A stretch of 64,000 nt of DNA, from contig NZ_JTAM01000050.1 in assembly GCF_000812565.1 (NCBI RefSeq), positions 1 through 64,000 of the forward strand, given 5' to 3'. The stretch comes from Flammeovirga sp. OC4. GTDB taxonomy: Bacteria; Bacteroidota; Bacteroidia; Cytophagales; Flammeovirgaceae. The notes beneath the pieces were generated by a model. It ran no database searches, was not told where the DNA came from, and saw nothing but the letters and a program-made list of their open reading frames with translations. Numbering within the stretch: position 1 is the stretch's first letter; each line of letters opens with the position of its first letter. Shown here in pieces: positions 25,946-33,864 of this stretch. The translations under genes were made by a program, and so were the position numbers.

Positions 25946-26896
25946 TTACTTATAGATACAGTTTGTAATTTGATTAAATAGGTCTTCAGATAGAGATCCT
26001 TTATTCCAACAATCAACAGTAGATTCAATCTGTGCAATCTTTCTAGAACCAACTACTACTCTTGAAGCTTCTTTTACAGACATCAGATAACGTAATGACA
26101 ACTCCGCTATATCCATATTATTCTCATCTGCAATCTTTTTAATCTCTATTGCTGTATCCACATCCTTATTAGAGATCCACTCATTGTTTGGCCTTTCCTC
26201 ACAAAGCTTGTCAAAACGAGCTCCCAAAAGTCCCATGTGCAAAGCAGAAGCTGCATAATAAGCAATGTTGTTTTCTTGGAAATAAGGAATGTCTTTTTCA
26301 AAAGCTGACATATTACAAGCATCCATTTTCATAAAGCCGGATACTACATCAAAAATGCCCGACTCAAAGAAAGGATAGAAATCGTCTACGGGATTACCTC
26401 CTACACCAATCTTTTTGGCCATTCCTTGCTCCTTGATATAAGAAAGCGTTTCTACAATATCATCTTGCTTATCATAAGGTAACATATGAGGTTCGTGCAA
26501 GAACAATACGTCTACATAGTCTACGTTCAATTTTTCTAAACTATTTTCCATGCTTTTCAACATAGTATCTCTTGTATAGTCTAGCTTGAACTCGTCTGCT
26601 TTTTCAGCGAAAAGACGGCCAATTTTAGTTGAGATAAATGGACGTTCACCGTTCCACTGCTTTAGTGCCTTTCCTACAAACTCTTCCGATCTGTTGTAAG
26701 AAGGAGCTGTATCTAAAGTACTTATACCATTTTCTAAAGCACTTAAGATAACTTTTACCGACTCTTCTTCTTCTACTGCTCCCCAAACTCCTCCAAGTCC
26801 AGAGCAACCTAAAACTAATCGTGATCCGTGTGAAAATCCATAATTATCCTTGTTAGCGTCTGCTTGATAATTTGGTTTAGTTAGTGTATTTATCAT
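25946..26896 (-). CDS. Aldo/keto reductase, candidate L-galactose 1-dehydrogenase
   Basis: The 316-residue protein is an aldo/keto reductase of the L-fucose/L-galactose dehydrogenase type: LGCSGLGGVWGAVEEEE, LDTAPSYNRSEEFVGKAL (catalytic Asp and Tyr), ISTKIGR (Lys), DVLFLHEPH (His) and MKMDACNM. It would oxidise the anomeric carbon of L-galactose to the lactone with NAD(P). Plant L-galactose dehydrogenase belongs to the same superfamily. It lies between the lactonase and L-galactonate dehydrogenase genes. L-fucose as substrate cannot be excluded from the sequence. Confidence 0.82.
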   Translation of the reverse strand: MINTLTKPNYQADANKDNYGFSHGSRLVLGCSGLGGVWGAVEEEESVKVILSALENGISTLDTAPSYNRSEEFVGKALKQWNGERPFISTKIGRLFAEKADEFKLDYTRDTMLKSMENSLEKLNVDYVDVLFLHEPHMLPYDKQDDIVETLSYIKEQGMAKKIGVGGNPVDDFYPFFESGIFDVVSGFMKMDACNMSAFEKDIPYFQENNIAYYAASALHMGLLGARFDKLCEERPNNEWISNKDVDTAIEIKKIADENNMDIAELSLRYLMSVKEASRVVVGSRKIAQIESTVDCWNKGSLSEDLFNQITNCIYK

Positions 26897-26984
26897 TTCA
26901 AAAACTCTTATTATTATTAAAAGTATAGATGTGAATCAATTTCTGATTTATTGAACCTAAGTTAGGCTTATGAAAAAGGCTGAA

Positions 26985-27830
26985 TTAAACGACCTCTTCC
27001 TTGTTGACTAGATTATAAAACTGTGATACATTCTCTCCCAACACCTTAGCCTTATCTTCTTCGTTTGTGAAATAGTTTTCCACAATTTGCATCACTGTAG
27101 TGTACTCCCCTGCCAACTTACATACAGGCCAATCTGAACCTATCATTACTCTTTCTACTCCAAAAGCATCGACCACCACTTTGATATACTGATGAAGCTC
27201 TTGCTCTGTCCAATTTTGCCAATCCGCTTCAGTGACCATACCCGAAAGTTTACAGTATACATTATCATGCTTAGCAATAGCTTCTATATCTTCCTTCCAT
27301 GGAGAGAAATTACCTTCTTTAATTTCCGGCTTTGCAATATGATCGATTACAAAAGGTTGCTGAGGGAATTTTTTCACCAACTCTAATGCATAAGGAAGGT
27401 GTTTAGGGAATATTAGAATATCGTATGTCAAATTAAACTCCGCTAAAGCTTCAATCCCTTTCAGGAAATCTTCCTGCAACATAAATTGATCATCTGCCTC
27501 ATCTTGCAATACATGACGAACTCCCTTAAAGTCAGAGAATTGAGAAAAGTAACTTAATCTTTCTCTAATATTGCTATGACGAAGATTTACCCAACCTACT
27601 ACACCTAGTATAAAAGGATTAACACTTGCTTCCGATAATAAAAATTGCGTTTCTTTTTCCGTCTGACTTGCTTGTACGGCAACACATCCACTATAGCCCG
27701 CTTTTTCCATTTCCTTCCATAAATCTTTAGGAAGAAAGTCTTGTTTCAAGACCGACATCGAGTCATCAATCCATGCGTGTTCTACTGGAGAATACTTCCA
27801 CAGATGATGGTGTGCATCAATTTTTTTCAT
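26985..27830 (-). CDS. Amidohydrolase-2 family sugar lactonase (L-galactono/L-fuconolactonase-like)
   Basis: A 281-residue TIM-barrel hydrolase. It starts with IDAHHHLWKYSPVEHAWI (metal-binding His pair), continues with KGVRHVLQDE, FVIDHIAKPEI, and ends with VMIGSDWPVCKLAG where Asp is catalytic. This is the pattern of L-fuconolactonase and related sugar lactonases, which hydrolyse the 1,4- or 1,5-lactone to the free acid. It is the first gene of the leftward operon and follows a putative 250-nt leader from the promoter near 28090. In context it would turn L-galactonolactone into L-galactonate. Confidence 0.85.
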   Translation of the reverse strand: MKKIDAHHHLWKYSPVEHAWIDDSMSVLKQDFLPKDLWKEMEKAGYSGCVAVQASQTEKETQFLLSEASVNPFILGVVGWVNLRHSNIRERLSYFSQFSDFKGVRHVLQDEADDQFMLQEDFLKGIEALAEFNLTYDILIFPKHLPYALELVKKFPQQPFVIDHIAKPEIKEGNFSPWKEDIEAIAKHDNVYCKLSGMVTEADWQNWTEQELHQYIKVVVDAFGVERVMIGSDWPVCKLAGEYTTVMQIVENYFTNEEDKAKVLGENVSQFYNLVNKEEVV

Positions 27831-28088
27831 ACGTTTATCAGAGTAATATCTATTACCTAATTCAAGTTTAATTGAGGAGTGCCAATGAAAGGTAAAGTTG
27901 GAAGAAGTTGTTCTGCTTCTACCTCAAAACACAAGGTATGATGAGTCATTTTGTGCTAAGATTTTTATCCAATTCTTCTTTGCCACATCTGTTAATTAGT
28001 ACTTGATTTAGTTTTAAATTATATCTATCATTTCATAGAAAGCAATTGTATTACCTTCTCTTTTTGCCAATTGTTTTCACCAACAATA

Positions 28089-28119
28089 CAAATGTATAAT
28101 CAACACTAACACAAAAAAA
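28089..28119 (-). promoter_or_regulatory. Promoter of the L-galactose operon
   Basis: On the minus strand TACATTTG (28089-28096) matches TAnnTTTG, with a TTTTTTTG tract upstream (28112-28119) as the likely -33 region. Transcription would begin near 28082 and reach the lactonase gene after about 250 nt. Confidence 0.5.
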
Positions 28120-28123
28120 GTTT

Positions 28124-28141
28124 AACGTTTGCGCAAGTGTT
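28124..28141. promoter_or_regulatory. Putative operator of the LacI-family regulator
   Basis: AACGTTTGCGCAAGTGTT is an 18-bp dyad with a central CpG. 14 of 18 positions are symmetric and the core TTGCGCAA is a perfect palindrome. This is the form of LacI/PurR-family operators. It sits directly upstream of the -33 region of the leftward promoter and 180 bases before the regulator gene. Confidence 0.6.
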
Positions 28142-28196
28142 TAAACTAATATTTCAGACCTTTACATTGTTCGTATTTTAGTATTTTATGAAATGG

Positions 28197-28231
28197 TTTT
28201 TGTAATGGTTCTTGAGCTACATTTACTTTTG
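28197..28231 (+). promoter_or_regulatory. Promoter of the LacI-family gene
   Basis: TTTTTG (28197-28202) and TACTTTTG (28224-28231) are spaced by 21 nt and match the Bacteroidota consensus. The predicted start near 28238 gives an 80-nt leader. Confidence 0.6.
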
Positions 28232-28319
28232 ACACTACAAACAGCACTTTTCAATTGAAGTTTTAGCTCGATACAAACCATTAAAAATGATCTGATCAAC
28301 TGCATATAGAAACAATAGT

Positions 28320-29321
28320 ATGAAAACAAAGGGAAGTATAACGATAAAAGACTTGGCAAAGGAACTTGGAGTTTCTCCAACAACCATCTCAAGAGCGTTG
28401 AATGGTGGAGAACGTATTTCCGAAAAAACAAGAAAGAAAGTAGAAGAACTGGCTAAAAAATATAATTATCGCCCCAATATGGTGGCAAGGAACTTACAAA
28501 AGCAATCGACAAAAACGGTTGGAGTCATCATCCCTGAATTCAATCATAACTTTTTCTCCATGATGTTGCATGGTGTGGAAGAAGTGGCCCGAACATTAGG
28601 TTACCAAATGATGATCACTACATCCGGACGAAATTATGAACAGGAAAAAAAAGCTTGTTTTTCTATGGCGGATGCTAAAGTAGATGGAATTTTGATTGCT
28701 TTGTCTCAAGACATGGAAGATTACTCCTACTTGAATGATATCAGAGATGAAGGAATTCCTATTGTACTCTTAGATCGTATTTGTGAAGATATTGATACTT
28801 CTGTAGTTATTACTGACGACTTTTCAGGAGCCTTTAAAGCTGTTGATTATTTATTAGATAAAGGACATCGTAAAATTCTTCATATGAAAGGGGATGAGGG
28901 TATTTCTACTACCTTCAACCGTTATATGGGATACGTAGAGGCTTTCAAAAGAAAAAACCTCAAATTTGATCAAGATTTGGTGATCAGCGGTAATTTAAAA
29001 CACAACCCCAAAGATGCCCTAAAAGAAAAACTACTTTCCAATAATGCTCCTACAGCAATATTTGCCTCTAGTGATTACCTTGCTTTTATGGCATTAGAAA
29101 CCATTTCTACATTAGGTCTGAAAGTACCTGAAGATATTGCCATTATTGGTTATGCGGACGAACCTATTTCAAGATACTCTACTCCTAAACTTTCAACTAT
29201 CAAACAGCCTTCTTTTGAGATGGGAAAGAAAGCATTGGAACTATTATTTGAGTATGAGAAACAAGATGAACATAAACATATGGTCATTGATACTGAATTG
29301 GTTGTTAGAGAAAGTTGTTGA
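28320..29321 (+). CDS. LacI-family transcriptional regulator
   Basis: The 333-residue protein has a classic LacI N-terminal domain (ITIKDLAKELGVSPTTISRA, hinge YRPNMVARNLQ) followed by a periplasmic-binding-protein-like effector domain starting VGVIIPEFNHNFF. Divergent orientation from the catabolic operon, with an 18-bp operator-like dyad between them, indicates that it controls that operon. The inducer is probably L-galactose or a pathway acid, but this is inferred. Bacteroidota more often use HTCS or ECF regulators for glycan genes, so a LacI type dedicated to the monosaccharide step is a useful clue that the operon responds to an intracellular sugar. Confidence 0.92.
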   Translation: MKTKGSITIKDLAKELGVSPTTISRALNGGERISEKTRKKVEELAKKYNYRPNMVARNLQKQSTKTVGVIIPEFNHNFFSMMLHGVEEVARTLGYQMMITTSGRNYEQEKKACFSMADAKVDGILIALSQDMEDYSYLNDIRDEGIPIVLLDRICEDIDTSVVITDDFSGAFKAVDYLLDKGHRKILHMKGDEGISTTFNRYMGYVEAFKRKNLKFDQDLVISGNLKHNPKDALKEKLLSNNAPTAIFASSDYLAFMALETISTLGLKVPEDIAIIGYADEPISRYSTPKLSTIKQPSFEMGKKALELLFEYEKQDEHKHMVIDTELVVRESC

Positions 29322-29471
29322 TTTCCATTTTAAGACAATCACAAAGCCTAAATACTTTTATTTTCAAAGTCGAGGAACGTACTACCTTTGATAGTCAAAT
29401 TACAAATTCTACAGGTAATTCATTGTTTTGTAATAATTTCCTAAATAACAAAGAATACACCCAAATCCATT

Positions 29472-29479
29472 TATCTTTG
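29472..29479 (+). promoter_or_regulatory. Promoter -7 element of the SDR gene
   Basis: TATCTTTG matches TAnnTTTG, 38 bases before the ATG at 29517. No TTTG is found at the ideal upstream distance. Confidence 0.4.
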
Positions 29480-29516
29480 TCCACAACTATACACCTAATT
29501 CAATTCAAAGATAAAT

Positions 29517-30248
29517 ATGACAATGAAAAATTTAGAAGGTAAAACAGCTATCATTACTGGAGGTGGTACTGGCGTAGGAAAAGCCATTGCTCGTCAATTG
29601 GTCAATGAAGGAGTGAATGTGATCCTTGCTTCAAGGAGTAAAGAACATCTCGAACCTACAGCCCAGGAACTGAATACTCTTGGAAAAGGTAAAGCGATCG
29701 CGCTCTCGTTAGATGTACGTAAGAAAGCCAACTGTATGGAAGTCGCTCAGCAAACTGTAAAGGAATTTGGGGCTATAGACTTTTTAGTCAACAATGCAGG
29801 ACTTGGCGTTGGAAGTTTGATTCAAGACACCACGGAGGACGATTGGGATATGGTGATTGATACCAATTTAAAAGGTACGTTTTTCATGATGCAAGCAGTC
29901 CTTCCAACAATGATCAAACAACAATCTGGCTGTATTTTGAATATTGCCTCTCAAGCCGCCAAACGAGGGTACGCTCAAGCGGGGCCTTATTGTGCCTCTA
30001 AATTTGGTGTGGTGGGATTAGCGGATGCTCTTCAAGAAGAAGTATACGAGCATGGTATTTTGGTACATAGCCTTAATCCCGCTTTAATACAGACTCCATC
30101 TCCTACAAAAGAAGAAGATAGAAATTATGATGTACTTCAAGTAGAAGATCTAGCAGAAACAGTTGCATTCGTTTTCAAGATGCCAGATCGAGTGAAGATC
30201 GATGACATTGGGTTATATGCTCGACCAAAGGGAAGAACTAGAACTTAA
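29517..30248 (+). CDS. Short-chain dehydrogenase/reductase (SDR)
   Basis: A classical SDR of 243 residues: cofactor motif TGGGTGVGKAIA, NNAGLG, catalytic Ser in ILNIASQAAKRG and YCASKFG with Tyr and Lys. It resembles 3-oxoacyl-reductase-like sugar dehydrogenases. An ATG two codons downstream is an alternative start. The gene follows the LacI-family gene in the same direction, 195 bases later, with its own -7 element. It may act on a pathway sugar or acid, for instance as an alternative L-galactose or L-fucose dehydrogenase, but nothing in the sequence fixes the substrate. Confidence 0.85.
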   Translation: MTMKNLEGKTAIITGGGTGVGKAIARQLVNEGVNVILASRSKEHLEPTAQELNTLGKGKAIALSLDVRKKANCMEVAQQTVKEFGAIDFLVNNAGLGVGSLIQDTTEDDWDMVIDTNLKGTFFMMQAVLPTMIKQQSGCILNIASQAAKRGYAQAGPYCASKFGVVGLADALQEEVYEHGILVHSLNPALIQTPSPTKEEDRNYDVLQVEDLAETVAFVFKMPDRVKIDDIGLYARPKGRTRT

Positions 30249-30271
30249 TTTTATCAATTGAAACATTAAAA

Positions 30272-30304
30272 AAGGGATTCCAAAACAAAGTTCTGGAACC
30301 CCTT
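30272..30304. terminator. Bidirectional terminator between convergent genes
   Basis: AAGGGATTCCA pairs with TGGAACCCCTT (one G-T type mismatch) around a loop of ten or so bases. A-rich sequence on the left and T/A-rich sequence on the right allow use from both sides. Confidence 0.7.
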
Positions 30305-30330
30305 ACAATATATAAATGTATTCTAAATTA

Positions 30331-32535
30331 TTATTTCACTTTTTGAGCTTCTTCCAACCTCTTCTTTACCACTTCTGAAGCTAATTGATCGACATAAGAT
30401 AACATTTCTTCTAGTGCATCCCCTTCAGGAATCACTTCCCACTCTTTATGAACTAGCATCTCTCTACGCTTACATTCAATACTGTAAGGGTTTTCTGCTA
30501 TGATATGAGTGACTTCTGGAGTGAAGAATGAATCTACTAATTGTTTATTATTACCAAAGACGTTGAATGGCATACCATTCGATTTCGGCATAAAATCAAA
30601 ATCATATTGTCTTACAAGGTCAAATAATTCACCTTTATCTTTAGTATAGAAATCTGGAATACCACCTTTGGCAATATTGAAAATTAAGGCGATGGTCGCC
30701 GTTCTATTCTCCGTTGAGAAATCACTTACGTTGACGTAGGTGATATCACAAATCATGAAACTGTAATGCTCTCTGGTCCCCAAGATAAAGTTCTTTGCTC
30801 TACGTAATCTTGACAAGATAGAGAAGGCACTCAAGTAAGGTCTCACAAAAGAGGGGCTTAAGTTGGCCTCAAAGTCAAGCTCATGTCTTAGTGCCATATT
30901 TTGAATGGTACCCGCACGTTTTGATAATTCATATTGAGGAGTAGCCTGATGATATGGATTCGTCACTAACCTACGCGAGGCCAAGTGATGTTGTGATTGG
31001 AAGTGATGGTTTTCGAAACCTACTTTTATCAACTCTCCACCTTCTTTTGTAAACTTATTCTGAATGTTGTGAATATTATTCAAGAATGTATGATCAATAA
31101 AGTACGACTCACTGAAGTCAAGTACAATCTTTTGATTTTTAGGTTGAGCATCAATTAGCGTCTTAAACTTAAGGTAATTGATAAATGATGCTATACCAGT
31201 AAACTTGATGACTAAACCATCTTCTGAAGCAGAAACCTGAGTTTTAAGATCAAACATTTCTTTCAGTTTCACTCCTTGTACAAGTTCAATCGCTACTTTC
31301 AATGCAATACCTGCTGCAACACCTACGAGAAGGTCCGTCAACAAAGTAACAATCAAGGTAGTCAAGAACTGTAATAATTGGTCTAAACCAATACTGTTGA
31401 TTTTTTTGAACTCCTTAGGAGATGCTAACTTCAACCCAGTGAAAACAAGCATTGCTGCTAATGCTGCGTTCGGGATCGTTTTAATCACCGCTGCTGCAAG
31501 AAGAACAAAAAGGAATAAGAAAAGACCATGGTAGAAATTACTCATTCTTCCTTTCGCTCCTGCATTGATGTTGGCTGAACTTCTTACGATTTCTGAGATC
31601 ATTGGCAAACCACCAATCAAACCTGCGATTGTGTTACCGATACCTACGGCTACCAAATCTTTGTTTAGGTTCGTTACTCTACCTTTAGGGTCTAAGGCAT
31701 CTACCGCTTTGGCACTCAATACCGATTCTATACTTCCAACCAAAGCAAACATCAATACATATTTGAAAGATGTATACGTTAAAAGTTGAGAGAAATCAGG
31801 AAAAGTAATACCACTTAAGAAACTGTCAGGAAGTACTACTAAAAATTGAGTTGGATTTATATCGTAGTCAAATGAGCCAACGCTGTAACTATGTTCATTT
31901 GATAAATTAAAGACGAAGCCTAACGGAATAGCTACTAATAAAATAAGTAGAGGTGCAGGTAATTTCTTTATTGTTGCATTTTTAACGTAAGGGTGACCAA
32001 AGAGTAAGGCCAAACTTAAAACACCAATTACTGCTACCTTAGGATTGAGATGTAATATACTATGTGGTATTTCAGCTAATAATCCCCAAGGAGATTTTGC
32101 TTCAGGTACCACTCCCATTATCACATGAATCTGCTTACTTATGATAATCACACCGATTGCTGCCAACATACCCCTAATCACTGAGATAGGGAACATATCT
32201 CCCATTTTACCAAACTTTGCGAAGCCCATGAGAATCTGAAGTACACCAGAAACTACAATAACCGCCAAAGTAAGTTGATAACCCAAAATTGGATCGTCGC
32301 CACCCAAATCTTCAACTGCATTAATTGCTATGGCAATCAACCCTGCCGCTGGACCTTTGATGGCCAAAGGTGCTTTCGATAAGAAGGTGACAATTAGTCC
32401 TCCAATAATAGCCGTGTAAATACCCGCAATAGGTGGGAAACCACTAGCTTTTGCAATACCCAAACAAAGTGGTAGTGCAATTAGAAAGACTAAAAAACCA
32501 GAGATGAAGTTGGACTTGATGGATTTGCTAATCAT
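30331..32535 (-). CDS. SulP-family anion transporter with extended C-terminus
   Basis: A 734-residue membrane protein. The first 430 residues hold the SulP transport core (FLVFLIALPLCLGIAKASGF, then SKAPLAIKGPAAGLIAI, and NKDLVAVGIGNTIAGLIGGL). A STAS-like domain follows at about 440-530 (KFTGIASFINYLKFKTLID, KIVLDFSESYFIDHTFL). Another 200 residues after STAS are unusual for the family and not recognised. SulP proteins move sulfate, bicarbonate or other anions. Proximity to a sulfatase gene makes sulfate an attractive guess, but bicarbonate is equally common in marine bacteria. Confidence 0.88.
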   Translation of the reverse strand: MISKSIKSNFISGFLVFLIALPLCLGIAKASGFPPIAGIYTAIIGGLIVTFLSKAPLAIKGPAAGLIAIAINAVEDLGGDDPILGYQLTLAVIVVSGVLQILMGFAKFGKMGDMFPISVIRGMLAAIGVIIISKQIHVIMGVVPEAKSPWGLLAEIPHSILHLNPKVAVIGVLSLALLFGHPYVKNATIKKLPAPLLILLVAIPLGFVFNLSNEHSYSVGSFDYDINPTQFLVVLPDSFLSGITFPDFSQLLTYTSFKYVLMFALVGSIESVLSAKAVDALDPKGRVTNLNKDLVAVGIGNTIAGLIGGLPMISEIVRSSANINAGAKGRMSNFYHGLFLFLFVLLAAAVIKTIPNAALAAMLVFTGLKLASPKEFKKINSIGLDQLLQFLTTLIVTLLTDLLVGVAAGIALKVAIELVQGVKLKEMFDLKTQVSASEDGLVIKFTGIASFINYLKFKTLIDAQPKNQKIVLDFSESYFIDHTFLNNIHNIQNKFTKEGGELIKVGFENHHFQSQHHLASRRLVTNPYHQATPQYELSKRAGTIQNMALRHELDFEANLSPSFVRPYLSAFSILSRLRRAKNFILGTREHYSFMICDITYVNVSDFSTENRTATIALIFNIAKGGIPDFYTKDKGELFDLVRQYDFDFMPKSNGMPFNVFGNNKQLVDSFFTPEVTHIIAENPYSIECKRREMLVHKEWEVIPEGDALEEMLSYVDQLASEVVKKRLEEAQKVK

Positions 32536-33086
32536 TATTTCTTAATCATAATTTCAAAACTGAGCTCAAAATTCTTAAATCCTTTTCACATTAATAGCAT
32601 AAATACTATTAATAGATTTTATGATACATATTAAAATAATTAATGAATTACATTATTAGGTTCCTATGATCTGGTCGATATTAACACTTAAAACAATGTA
32701 TTTCAGTGTTATCTTAAGCACAGTTTTATAATAATTTACACAACACATAAACTAAATTTCAATTAACATTTTTTTATGATAATTGAAATGAATGAACCTT
32801 CATATAAAAAATTCTCTCTAAAATGATCGGTTTTACTAAGATTTTTTCATTGGAGAGGTAACATACAATCTGAACCAAGTTCATCAAAAATAAGTTCACT
32901 ACAGGTAAAATTTGATTGCTCAATGGTTTCGATTTAAAATATTTGCAGATGAAATATGTTTTTATCAAAAGGTTAAAATTGATTAATTCTGTAAATAATT
33001 TAGGGAGCCAATTATAGGTGGTATTTACACCTCATGAAGCGTGGTAAATCAATATTTGCATCACAATTAAAATAGTTTCAATACAT
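32536..33086. other. Gap with no gene
   Basis: A 551-base AT-rich stretch upstream of the SulP gene and left of repeat copy A. I see no coding frame, RNA gene or strong hairpin. Confidence 0.45.
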
Positions 33087-33453
33087 TGTAAACTAAATTA
33101 TCGTCAACTTTTTATCGGCCTTTCTGCAAGCATTTATAGGATCTACTTTCAAACTTCCTTCTTCTTCATTTTTGTCTTAACACAAAAACGAAGCAAAAAA
33201 GTCAAGGCTTAGAAGTCAAAAGCTAAATTCCATTTCACTCGCCTAAATGATTTTAAACTCGCTAAAGCTCGAACAAGAAAATCATTTTTAACGGCTCATT
33301 CCATAAAATTCTTAACGCTTTTCCCTTCAAGGCCGAGGAAGATACTACTAAATGATGGTCTGATTACAGATCAAAAGACAAAGGTTTTATAATAATCTTC
33401 TAGAATGCAGTGCTGTAGGGACGTTGCATTGCAACGTCCTCGCGAACCACAAA
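33087..33453 (-). repeat. Dispersed 367-bp repeat, full copy A
   Basis: This element is the inverse-oriented counterpart of the copy at 53874-54240 and is the same length (367 bp), running from TTTGTGGTTCG at its right end to TAGTTTACA at its left end. It contains a palindrome GGACGTTGCA/TGCAACGTCC at 33419-33439, a stem with AAATGATTTT/AAAATCATTT and conserved blocks such as CCTTGAAGGGAAAAGCGT. The two copies differ in the palindrome by a paired change (A-T here, C-G in copy C). No reading frame is conserved. Confidence 0.85.
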
Positions 33454-33863
33454 ACACTACTATTTAACCTTCATAAAAGTAATTACATTAGTTAACTAAA
33501 ATTTAGTTTACAGCGTATTCAACCATCCAATTCTATAAAAAACACTGAATTTCTCCTAACGTTACCCATGGTTGCTAACACTTTGAAATAAGTCCAAAAA
33601 ATGTTGCTTTTAATAGCAAAACACCTGTTTTTAATCAGAAACGTATTCTCAGCAATATAAATAATATCTAGAGCAACATCGTATTTTCAACCTCCACCTA
33701 ATTTTACTTCAGTTAATTTAATCTATGTGTGATTCATTAAAGCACTCACTAAAATTTACTTTACCATCATAAGTTTATTATTTCCCCTATCCCCGTAAGC
33801 TTATGATGGAAGCATGTTGAAGTGACCAATGCTATTGTAATCACCAAATCAGAACTCAATAGT
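33454..33863. other. Gap upstream of the GH101/129-like gene
   Basis: AT-rich spacer containing the perfect 10-bp inverted repeat at 33764-33809 and no gene. It should include the promoter of the gene at 33865. Confidence 0.4.
33764..33809. promoter_or_regulatory. Inverted repeat before a glycosidase gene
   Basis: CCATCATAAG (33764-33773) is repeated as its complement CTTATGATGG (33800-33809) with 26 bases between them, 55 bases before the ATG at 33865. It could be a split binding site for a dimeric regulator or a leader hairpin. Confidence 0.4.
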
Positions 33864-33864
33864 T

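Larger units (their letters stand above)
27831..28319. other. Divergent regulatory region of the L-galactose operon
   Basis: This 489-base spacer separates the leftward catabolic operon and the rightward lacI-type gene. It contains a minus-strand promoter (28089-28119), a LacI-type operator (28124-28141) and a plus-strand promoter (28197-28231). The 250 bases from the minus start to the lactonase ATG form a long leader with no obvious riboswitch. Confidence 0.55.

Noticed and set aside
15854-28319. D-galacturonate catabolism as the role of uxaA/uxaB/kdgK/eda
   Set aside because: No uronate isomerase, pectinase or uronate transporter is present, while an LgoD-like dehydrogenase, L-sugar-type permease, mutarotase, reductase and lactonase are.
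15854-28319. L-fucose oxidative pathway
   Set aside because: A fuconate dehydratase and the downstream 2-keto-3-deoxy-fuconate enzymes are absent. UxaA and UxaB have no role in that route.
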